Assembly: GCA_002817055.1 (NCBI GenBank)
Contig: MUCU01000035.1
Span: 1-15,057, forward strand
Direction of reading: 5' to 3'
DNA from: SAR202 cluster bacterium Io17-Chloro-G7
GTDB lineage: Bacteria; Chloroflexota; Dehalococcoidia; UBA3495
DNA: 15,057 nt
Of the stretch, positions 5,349 to 11,969 are shown piece after piece. Each line of letters begins with the position of its first letter. Positions within the stretch are counted from its first letter, which is position 1. Made by a program: the position numbers and the translations under genes. The notes under the pieces were generated by a model, which did no database searches, was not told the origin of the DNA, and worked only from the letters and a program-made list of their open reading frames with translations.

Positions 5349-8220
5349 TTTTTAGAATTCTCGCCGGGCGTATGTTCAGGCCCGGTAATCGGGAGGCTGG
5401 GATCATTTCTTCGCTGGCCTCCAAGCCGGAAACCAGTTGCCCGAACAAAGAAGTCGTGGATATGACGCCCGGAGGGACCGAATTTACAATATGGGCCTGG
5501 CCGTTTAATTGGTACCCAACTCCCAAAACCTCCACAGGGTCGCCTTCCGCTATTCCCAGCGACGCAGCGTCTACGGGATTCAACTCCAACAATTCTCCCC
5601 TAACTATCTGATTGCGCTTGCCCTTGACCACCGTCAACTCGCGGTCCAATTGCTGCAGCACTCTCCCTGGGACTAGCCAGACAGGGAATTCTGGGTCGAT
5701 GGGTCTCGCGGCCGACTGGAATTGAGGAGTCTCGACCTCGGCCTTCCGGTCAATGAACCCAGCGTCGTATAAACTCGCCGTGCCTTTGCTGTCCCGGCTA
5801 AAACAGGGCCACTGGATCCCGGGATGTTCCCGGCCCGAGTACAAGACCTGGGTGGGTTGAGGACTCTCCAACCTGGTGCGAAACACGATTCCGCCACCAG
5901 CGTCCAACTTGGAATAGGAAACTCCAGAGTAGATGGGTGTCGATTTGGCAATTTCGTCCATGACGTCGGCGGCGGACCCATGATCGAAGCCGTGTAAGTT
6001 CATGCGCTGCGCCAACTGGGAGATGATCCAACTATCCGGCCTGGCGCCAGGATTATTCGATAGTCCACTATTATCTTGTGGGGCGAGGAGGTTTCGCTTT
6101 AGCGATTTGGGTTTTTGAAGGATCGGCGAGAACCGCTGAATTCGGCGCTCCAAGTTGGTGAACGTGCCCTCTTTCTCGGCAAAGGTTGACCGGGGAAATA
6201 CCACCGAAGCCCTCTGGGCAGCTTGGCCCAAAAAGCTATCTATAACCACCAAGAATTCCAAAGCTTCCAGCGCAGTGAGGCCGTCGCCCAGCTTGCCGTT
6301 GTCCAGGTTTGGGCTGTCACCGGCCACCAGCATGGCCTTCACCCCTCCCGTCGTTGCGTTGCGCAGCGCCTCTGCAGCGCCCACCCCGGCTGAAGTTGGA
6401 AGAGAACTGCCCCATGCCGACTCCAAGGCTTGGCGTGCTTCGTCGTCGTCCACCCTGGCATAACCGGGCAGGCGGTCAGGCAAGCAACCCACGTCCCAAC
6501 CGCCTTGTTCGTTGGCGCCCTGCCGCAGTGGAAGCAGACCCGATCCGGGCTTGCCCAAGTTACCGGTGAGCAACGTCATGTTGACCAAAGCCCTAACGCA
6601 ATCCCTCTGAGCCCCATCGGGAATATTATCCAGGGCAAAAACTATGGATGCCGAATCGGGCTGACCGTATAACAGGGCCGCTTGGGCGATATCTTCCTCA
6701 GATACGTAGGTCTCAGCGGCGATATGGGACAGGTCGAGGCTGCGTAGCGCATAGAGCAACGTGGCGGGGCTTTCACAGTTTTCTTCGATCCAGTCGGTGC
6801 GCTCCAACCCTTGGTCGATCATGGACCTCAGGATTCCGCCCAAAAGCAGCAATTCCGTTCCGGGCATCGGCCGAAGCCAAAGTTTGGCGTAACGGGTAAG
6901 CTCGACCTCTCGGGAGTCTATAACCACCAGAGAAGCAGAACTCTTGGCAGCCCGCTTGATGGGCACCCCAACCACGTTATGCTCTTCGGTCACGTTGCAG
7001 TTGAAAACCAGGATGCAGCCGGATTTTTCCAAGTCCCAAATCGAGTTGGTGGCGGCGGCATACCCCAAGGACCTTTCCAAGCCCAGGACCATTTCGGACT
7101 GGGTGTTTGAAGTCTGGTCCACATTGTTGGATTGCATCGCCACCCTGGAAAACTTTTGGGCCAAGTAATGCTCTTCGTTGGTGCAGTCCGGTGCGGTTAG
7201 CAGAGCGAAGGAGTCGCCCCTATATTCGGCAAGCCGGGTAGCGACGTAATCCAAGGCTTCATCCCAGGTCGCGTCTTCCAGCACGCCATCCCGGCGCATC
7301 AGCGGCGTCTGTAAGCGTCCGGTATGGTTAACGAACTCCAAGCCGAACTTTCCTCGGAAGCAAGCCTGCCCCCGGTTAGACGGTGCGTTTATTTCCGGAA
7401 TAGCCCGAACAAAGCCTCCTGAAGCGTTTACTTCCAGGTTTAGCTGGCAACCCACCGGGCAAAGGGGGCAGATAGCCCTTCCGGTGCTGGCCGGCTTTTC
7501 CCATTTGTGCTCGGTCTCGACCAATGCGCCAACCGGGCAAACATCAATGCATGCCCCGCAGAACTCGCATCCCGACTCGAGCAAAGACGTGCCGAAGGAG
7601 GTACCCACCAAAGCGGTGCCGCCCCGGTCGACGAAGCAGATGGCGTCGTCTCCCCGCAGTTCTTCGCATGCGCGCACGCACCTGCCGCAGACGATGCATA
7701 GGTTGTAGTCACGGTCATAAAATGGGTCGCCCAACTCCAAGGGGATATTCCGGTACTTGTATTCCAGGGGCGATTCCAGGTTCATTCCCATGTAACGCAC
7801 AGTGTCTTTTAGCTCGCAACGCTCGTTTTTGGGGCAGGTCACACAGCGGTCGTTGACCGATACATGACGCAGACAAACGTCGGTGGGCCCGCAGATGTCG
7901 ACCCGGTGACAGGTCAAGCAACCTTGCGGGTGCTCGGCAACCAGCATTTCCATGACGCTACGGCGCAGCGCCAGAACGTCCTCAGACTCGTTGCGAATCT
8001 TCATCCCATCGGCAACGGGCAATGCGCAAGCGGCAGGGAAGCCACGTCCCCCTTCAACGGCTACCACACACATGCGGCAGGCGGCAAATGGTTTCATGCC
8101 TGGGTGGTAGCAAAGATAGGGTATGAAAACGCCGCTCTCTATAGCGGCCTCCAAAACCATTTTTCCCGGCTGTGTCTTAACTTCGACGCCATCAAAGCTG
8201 ATTGTTATATCATCGGGCAT
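5338..8220 (-). CDS. NuoG/FdhA-like molybdopterin-fold iron-sulfur subunit
   Basis: A 960-residue protein built like the alpha subunit of soluble NAD-dependent formate dehydrogenases or NuoG. It has an N-terminal [2Fe-2S] domain (Cys37, 48, 51, 65), a His-ligated [4Fe-4S] site (His97, Cys101, 104, 110), two ferredoxin-type CxxCxxCxxxC clusters (Cys175-185 and Cys218-228), and the [4Fe-4S] site of the molybdopterin domain (Cys251, 254, 258, 287). Later segments are FdhA-like: L-L-T-G-N-L-G-K-P-G-S-G near 551-561 and F-A-E-K-E-G-T-F-T-N near 680-689. The oddity is at about residues 366-382, N-N-V-D-Q-T-S-N-T-Q-S-E-M-V-L-G-L, where formate dehydrogenases carry the Mo-ligating Cys or Sec: there is none. 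The family's enzymes oxidise formate and feed NADH. This one more likely relays electrons, as NuoG does, or does different molybdenum chemistry. GGAG lies eight bases before the ATG. It is the third gene of the operon, 147 bases after the NuoF-like gene. Confidence 0.88.
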   Translation of the reverse strand: MPDDITISFDGVEVKTQPGKMVLEAAIESGVFIPYLCYHPGMKPFAACRMCVVAVEGGRGFPAACALPVADGMKIRNESEDVLALRRSVMEMLVAEHPQGCLTCHRVDICGPTDVCLRHVSVNDRCVTCPKNERCELKDTVRYMGMNLESPLEYKYRNIPLELGDPFYDRDYNLCIVCGRCVRACEELRGDDAICFVDRGGTALVGTSFGTSLLESGCEFCGACIDVCPVGALVETEHKWEKPASTGRAICPLCPVGCQLNLEVNASGGFVRAIPEINAPSNRGQACFRGKFGLEFVNHTGRLQTPLMRRDGVLEDATWDEALDYVATRLAEYRGDSFALLTAPDCTNEEHYLAQKFSRVAMQSNNVDQTSNTQSEMVLGLERSLGYAAATNSIWDLEKSGCILVFNCNVTEEHNVVGVPIKRAAKSSASLVVIDSREVELTRYAKLWLRPMPGTELLLLGGILRSMIDQGLERTDWIEENCESPATLLYALRSLDLSHIAAETYVSEEDIAQAALLYGQPDSASIVFALDNIPDGAQRDCVRALVNMTLLTGNLGKPGSGLLPLRQGANEQGGWDVGCLPDRLPGYARVDDDEARQALESAWGSSLPTSAGVGAAEALRNATTGGVKAMLVAGDSPNLDNGKLGDGLTALEALEFLVVIDSFLGQAAQRASVVFPRSTFAEKEGTFTNLERRIQRFSPILQKPKSLKRNLLAPQDNSGLSNNPGARPDSWIISQLAQRMNLHGFDHGSAADVMDEIAKSTPIYSGVSYSKLDAGGGIVFRTRLESPQPTQVLYSGREHPGIQWPCFSRDSKGTASLYDAGFIDRKAEVETPQFQSAARPIDPEFPVWLVPGRVLQQLDRELTVVKGKRNQIVRGELLELNPVDAASLGIAEGDPVEVLGVGYQLNGQAHIVNSVPPGVISTTSLFGQLVSGLEASEEMIPASRLPGLNIRPARILKTGN

Positions 8221-8367
8221 AAACTTTGCTCCGCCAAATATTCACGGGTCGCAGTTGATGGACCTTAGATACCGTCCTATAGCTCAACGGTCGACGGGTA
8301 TCTTCGGTTATCAAATGACCAGGCTGAGGCTACAATGCCTGGCTCAAGTCGAAAACTCAGGCTACTC

Positions 8368-10167
8368 TTAGACCAATAGGGAAGCGCCGGGCGACCGGCG
8401 GCTTAACCGGGGTGAAAAACGAGGCTCCAGGCAGCGCCCAGTGGTGCACTTTCGGTCGAGGATATGGGTCTCGAACTCTGGGCCGAAGTGACGCAATGCC
8501 GAAGCTACCGGATTGAATCCCAGTTGGCCATGACCGCAAAGGGAGCCCGCCTGCATGTTTTCTCCCACTCGACGCATCAAGTCAAGGTCCTCGGGCTGGC
8601 CTTGCAACTGGCAAATACGTTCCAGAACCTCCAGCAAGTGGCTCATCCCCATGCGACAGGGAAAGCACTTGCCGCAGGACTCATATTGGCAAAAAGCGAT
8701 CAAAGCCCTGGTCAAGTCAACCACACAAGTGTCTTCATCGGCAACGATGAACCCACCCGAGCCCATGATGGCGCCAGCGCTGCGCAGTATTTCGAAATCC
8801 AGCACCACATCGATGCTATCGGCGCCCAAAACACCACCCAAAGGCCCGCCGGTCTGGACCAACTTAAGCTGCTTGCCATCGGGCACACCGCCAGCAATTT
8901 GGTAGATCACGTCTTTAAGGTTGGTCCCCAGAGGCACTTCGACCATTCCGGTGTAGTTTAAGGCCCCGGTCAGGCACAAAATCGCAGTGCCCGTGCTCTG
9001 GTCGTGACCTATGCTGGAGAACCACTCCGCGCCCCGGGACACTATCTCCGGAACATAGGCCAGAGTTTTAACATTGTTGATATTGGTAGGCTTGCCAAAA
9101 AGACCGCTCTGTGCGGGAAATGGCGGGCGGAAACGGGGCATGGCCCGCTTGCCTTCAATGGCCTCCATCAACCCGCTTTCTTCACCAGCCACGTATGAGT
9201 CGCCGGTTAAAGCGATCTCAACTTCAAAATTAAATCCAGAGCCCAGGATATCTTTTCCCCATAATCCCAGCTCGCGGGCTTGCTCAACCGCGGCCCGGCA
9301 ACGGTCTACAGGCCCGTCGTGGCCGTGCCTGATGAAAATATAGCCATTACTGGCGCCGGTGGCGTAACCGGCCAAGATTAAACCCTCAAGGAGGGTGTGA
9401 GGGTCGCTTTCCAGGATCGCTTTGTCATTGAAAGCACCCGGATCCCCTTCTTCGCAGTTGCACAGGATGTACTTTACGGGAGCGCCGGAACCGGCCAGGA
9501 ATTTCCACTTGGTGCCGGTAGAGAATGCTGCTCCGCCCCGGCCTCTAAGACCGGAATCGGCCACTCGATTCAGTGTCTCTTCGGCGGTCATTTCCGTGAG
9601 GGCTTTCAGCAGAGCCCGGTAGCCACCGTTGGCCACATATTGGTAAATGTCAAACGGGTCGATGTTTCCGGCATTGCGTAGCACAATGCGCGTTTCCAAG
9701 GCGCGCATGGGGTGCTGGTCCAAATTCGGTATGCCCTCAGGCTGGTTATCGACTTCTTGCGGTACCCCTTCTTCTGTCACAGTGCCCTGTGTCAACGTGC
9801 CCTGAAGAACTCCAGGCAAATAGCCGAGAGCAAGTTCAGCATCGGGGACCCCGCCAGCGACATGGTTGACGATTATTCGTCCCGCTGTCTCAGGGGTGAC
9901 GTTTCCGTAGAAGATTCTGGGTCCGCCGGGGAGTTGGACATCTACTAATGGCTCGGCAAAGCAGAGGCCGATGCAACCGACCTGGCTGATGTTGGCTTGG
10001 ACGCCGTGTGCTTCTAACGCTGATTCTAAGGCCGCTTGAACCGAATCGCAGCCAGCGGCCTTGCCGCAAAGAGCGCTGCCGATTCGGATCCACGGCCGGT
10101 CCCCGACGGTCAAATCATGCCAGCGGGTCTGAGCCTCGACTACGATTTCTTGAAAGCTACTTGCCAA
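8368..10167 (-). CDS. nuoF: NuoF-like NADH-binding FMN subunit with N-terminal thioredoxin-like domain
   Basis: A 599-residue flavoprotein subunit of the NuoF/HoxF/FdsB/HndC group. Residues 1-100 form a thioredoxin-like [2Fe-2S] domain (Cys34, 40, 65, 69). A linker leads to the FMN/NADH domain: G-L-R-G-R-G-G-A-A-F at about 206-215, C-N-C-E-E-G-D-P-G-A-F at 236-246, and G-E-E-S-G-L-M-E at 328-335. An SLBB-type region follows, then the N3-type [4Fe-4S] motif S-C-G-K-C-F-P-C-R (Cys498, 501, 504) with Cys544. The C terminus has R-K-C-T-T-G-R-C and then a short Arg/Ser-rich tail, where HndC/HydB proteins continue into a two-cluster ferredoxin domain. That domain is absent here. The role is transfer of hydride from NADH to FMN and on to Fe-S clusters, or the reverse. 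The TTG start at 10167 is supported by GAGG seven bases upstream and by family alignment. It lies 93 bases after the NuoE-like gene. Confidence 0.93.
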   Translation of the reverse strand: MASSFQEIVVEAQTRWHDLTVGDRPWIRIGSALCGKAAGCDSVQAALESALEAHGVQANISQVGCIGLCFAEPLVDVQLPGGPRIFYGNVTPETAGRIIVNHVAGGVPDAELALGYLPGVLQGTLTQGTVTEEGVPQEVDNQPEGIPNLDQHPMRALETRIVLRNAGNIDPFDIYQYVANGGYRALLKALTEMTAEETLNRVADSGLRGRGGAAFSTGTKWKFLAGSGAPVKYILCNCEEGDPGAFNDKAILESDPHTLLEGLILAGYATGASNGYIFIRHGHDGPVDRCRAAVEQARELGLWGKDILGSGFNFEVEIALTGDSYVAGEESGLMEAIEGKRAMPRFRPPFPAQSGLFGKPTNINNVKTLAYVPEIVSRGAEWFSSIGHDQSTGTAILCLTGALNYTGMVEVPLGTNLKDVIYQIAGGVPDGKQLKLVQTGGPLGGVLGADSIDVVLDFEILRSAGAIMGSGGFIVADEDTCVVDLTRALIAFCQYESCGKCFPCRMGMSHLLEVLERICQLQGQPEDLDLMRRVGENMQAGSLCGHGQLGFNPVASALRHFGPEFETHILDRKCTTGRCLEPRFSPRLSRRSPGASLLV

Positions 10168-10260
10168 CTTGAGTCCTCAACTGATGTCGTATCCCTTGGG
10201 CCTCCTAGGAGGTATCTGGTCTAGGTACTAGACGAATCTAATCGAACAATGAGTTTGGCG

Positions 10261-10725
10261 TTAACTCGTAAGCAAATCGGTCACACGCTGCCGGGCCGCT
10301 TCCGGAGAAAGACGCCCCATTAGGTGATGGTCGATTGATATAACCGGTGCTTGCGAGCAGGCGCCCAAACAGGTATTTAGGCGCACGGACAGCTTGCCGT
10401 CCGGGGTGTCGCCCTCGTCGGATAATCCACTGGCTTCCAAAACCGCGTTTATCACCGGCATGGCCCCAACCAAGTGGCAGGTCGAACCCCAGCAAACTTC
10501 TACGCTGTGCCGGCAAGGGGGTTCAAAGCGGAAGTTGGGGTAGAAAGAGGCTACGGCCCAAACATCGTTGACGGTGTGGTTGGTGAATGAAGCAACCTGT
10601 GCCACGGCTTCCTTTGGGATATAGCCCAGTTCATCCTCGACCGCCAGCAAAGAGGAAAGGACGGTTAGAGTGGGCTGGGTTTGACCGTGAATGGCATCGG
10701 TGATCCGCTGTATCAGCCCATCCAT
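10261..10725 (-). CDS. nuoE: NuoE-like [2Fe-2S] subunit (24 kDa family)
   Basis: A 154-residue thioredoxin-fold [2Fe-2S] protein, the usual length for NuoE/HoxE/FdsG. An N-terminal helical region, with E-L-G-Y-I-P-K-E-A typical of the family at residues 32-40 and S-F-Y-P-N-F at about 60-65, precedes the cluster ligands V-C-W-G-S-T-C (Cys78, Cys83) and N-T-C-L-G-A-C (Cys119, Cys123). It pairs with the NuoF-like subunit and sits near the FMN, where it may tune electron distribution or hold the cluster implicated in bifurcation in related enzymes. It is the first gene of the operon. CAGGAG lies eight bases before the ATG. A promoter candidate and a large palindrome lie just upstream. Confidence 0.94.
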   Translation of the reverse strand: MDGLIQRITDAIHGQTQPTLTVLSSLLAVEDELGYIPKEAVAQVASFTNHTVNDVWAVASFYPNFRFEPPCRHSVEVCWGSTCHLVGAMPVINAVLEASGLSDEGDTPDGKLSVRLNTCLGACSQAPVISIDHHLMGRLSPEAARQRVTDLLTS

Positions 10726-10778
10726 GTGCTGGGCTCCTGAGCAGGGATAAAGTTAAGAGGTCAGAAGGCTGGGAGGGA

Positions 10779-10804
10779 GTTACCAAGTTCGTGAATTTGG
10801 TAAC
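10779..10804. promoter_or_regulatory. 26-bp palindrome, candidate operator of the redox operon
   Basis: GTTACCAAGTTC and GAATTTGGTAAC form a near-perfect dyad with a 2-base centre. Eleven of twelve pairs are Watson-Crick and the other is G/T. It lies 54-79 bases upstream of the NuoE-like ATG and just downstream of a plausible -10 box. That position suits a repressor operator; the same sequence could fold as an RNA hairpin in the leader. It matches no operator I can name with confidence. Confidence 0.62.
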
Positions 10805-10815
10805 AAACAGTCTTC

Positions 10816-10845
10816 ATCGTAACACAAAATCAGGAGTCATATCAA
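10816..10845 (-). promoter_or_regulatory. Possible sigma70-type promoter of the redox operon
   Basis: On the minus strand TTGATA (10840-10845) and TACGAT (10816-10821) are separated by 18 bases. The predicted transcript start near 10809 would place the palindrome at 10779-10804 immediately after it. It was found by eye and is only moderately close to consensus. Confidence 0.4.
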
Positions 10846-10994
10846 CCGTGAACATCGGATATTTGTGCTGGATTAGGCGTATCGGCAAAAGGGACTGCGC
10901 TCTCCGATAGCCCCCATCCAACGGGAGCGGGAACCCGAGCGGTAACCAGGCAAAGCAATCGCTATTATAGGCAATTGGCAGTCTAGCGCAAGGC

Positions 10995-11024
10995 AAAAAT
11001 AAAGAGCGGTTTTTGCCACTCCTT
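10995..11024 (-). terminator. Rho-independent terminator of the UGSC gene
   Basis: On the minus strand AAGGAGTGG (11016-11024) pairs with CCGCTCTTT (11001-11009) across a CAAAAA loop. This gives nine pairs including two G-U wobbles, followed by ATTTTTG (11000-10994). It lies about 80 bases past the UGSC stop codon, a normal position for an intrinsic terminator. Confidence 0.7.
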
Positions 11025-11069
11025 ATCTTTTTACATATATCCCTGACGGCCCGGCCCAACCTAAGCTGG

Positions 11070-11097
11070 GTCGCCGGTTGTCTCAGTCGCCGGTTGT
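11070..11097. repeat. Short direct repeat, 16-bp period
   Basis: GTCGCCGGTTGT occurs at 11070-11081 and again at 11086-11097, giving a 16-base period just after the UGSC stop codon. It matches the period of the array at 5277-5348, but the sequences are unrelated. Confidence 0.6.
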
Positions 11098-11104
11098 AAG
11101 GTAC

Positions 11105-11674
11105 CTACTCCGTGGGCCCGGTGTTGCTGCCCAACAAGATACGCTCTACCTGGTCGGCGATGCTCTCCGCTCTGGCCCGGCATTCCTCGTCGGTCAGGCT
11201 GGACAGGGGATGCTCAGCAACGACGAACTCGTAGTCGGGCACACCCATCATGCGTGTCATAGCCTTGGCGGTATTCAGGAATACGTGAGTTATTATGGAC
11301 GCGGTGGGTACTCCCAGTCTCTCCATCTCGATGCCGTCGTGCACACTGCACGAACTGCAGGAGCCTCAATCACCCACGCCGGTTATGAGAACGTCCACCT
11401 TATCCAGCGCTTGCTGAATAACCTCCGGCTTGGTGGGCAGTGAAGCGCTATGCTTGCTCAGCATAATCACCTCTTTCAAGCCGTGTTTTTCGGTCAATAT
11501 ATTGGCCAACTCCTGAAGCACTTTGTCGGAGTTAGCCTTGCTGTTCTCCAGCAGACCTAGGGTCTTGCCAGCCAACGATTGAGGCCGGTCGTTCAACTCA
11601 AAGTCGCCTTGGGCTAGGTCGGTGCCTTGCGGGTTTATTAACCGCATGTTTCGGACGGTCACGGTCTCAGCCAT
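11105..11674 (-). CDS. UGSC-family selenoprotein (in-frame TGA = Sec103)
   Basis: One 189-residue frame interrupted only by TGA at 11366-11368. Upstream, residues 1-102 end I-T-G-V-G-D; downstream the frame continues G-S-C-S-S-C-S-V-H-D-G-I-E-M-E-R-L-G without a stop to TAG at 11105-11107. This is the signature of the UGSC family, first recognised as selenoproteins in marine metagenomes, with the redox motif U103-G-S-C106 (Cys109 close by). An alpha/beta fold is likely: residues 36-68 and 92-100 alternate strands and helices around the motif, and the motif loop follows the strand V-D-V-L-I-T-G. The enzyme's substrate is not known; a thiol/selenol oxidoreductase role is inferred from UxxC. The ATG at 11674 has GGAGGA three bases upstream. 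A hairpin at 11337-11353 fits a bacterial SECIS, and a terminator follows the stop, so it is probably monocistronic. Without Sec decoding it would appear as two fragments (103 and 80 codons). Confidence 0.93.
11337..11353 (-). promoter_or_regulatory. Candidate bacterial SECIS hairpin of the UGSC gene
   Basis: On the minus strand TCGTGCA (11347-11353) and TGCACGA (11337-11343) form a perfect 7-bp stem closing a GTG loop. The loop starts 20 bases after the TGA at 11366-11368. Stem length, distance and a G in the first loop position fit the bacterial SECIS consensus. An alternative, closer hairpin (CTGCA/TGCAG with loop GTTCG) overlaps it and starts too near the TGA. Confidence 0.68.
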
Positions 11675-11969
11675 GCTTCCTCCACTTTAAGCTATATAAC
11701 AACTCGCCAATAAGTTAGTACGAAGTTGGTTCTATGATACACGGCGGACGCTACTTTGCAAGGTGGTTTCGGGGGTAGTAGTCTACTAAATCGCTCCGTT
11801 AGTTTAGCTCAAATGCGGCGTTCATCAAGTTGCTGGGTAAATGCGGTTCCAGGACCATTTGTTAACTTCACCCAGTAGATTTACGCCAGATGGACGCCAA
11901 ATTGTCCGCGTTGATTCAACAGAAATCCCAGCGGATGCTGCCGAAGTGTCCGGCGGATTGACTCGCGAT
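11675..11969. other. Intergenic region upstream of UGSC gene
   Basis: About 295 bases between the MFS gene stop and the UGSC start. An AT-rich TATATA at about 11694-11699 could be a -10 box for the UGSC gene, but no good -35 box accompanies it. An imperfect hairpin (CTGGGT 11833-11838 with ACCCAG 11870-11875, and inner pairs) lies downstream of the MFS gene but has no T tract. No gene is seen. Confidence 0.4.

Larger units (their letters stand above)
10726..11104. other. Intergenic region between UGSC gene and redox operon
   Basis: This 379-base stretch has no credible gene. From the UGSC side it contains a 16-bp tandem duplication, the UGSC terminator, a featureless stretch (about 10850-10990), the candidate promoter, and the palindrome in front of the NuoE-like gene. 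The redox operon therefore appears to have its own transcription start. Confidence 0.6.

Noticed and set aside
8221..8367. Possible RNA gene or terminator between the NuoF-like and FdhA-like genes (CCAGGC/GCCTGG hairpin at 8319-8342)
   Set aside because: The stem is only 6 bp, there is no T tract on the minus strand and no tRNA-like fold. It is probably just operon spacer.
11833..11875. Hairpin downstream of the first MFS stop as an intrinsic terminator
   Set aside because: The structure is imperfect, with a 9-base one-sided bulge, and no T tract follows on the minus strand.
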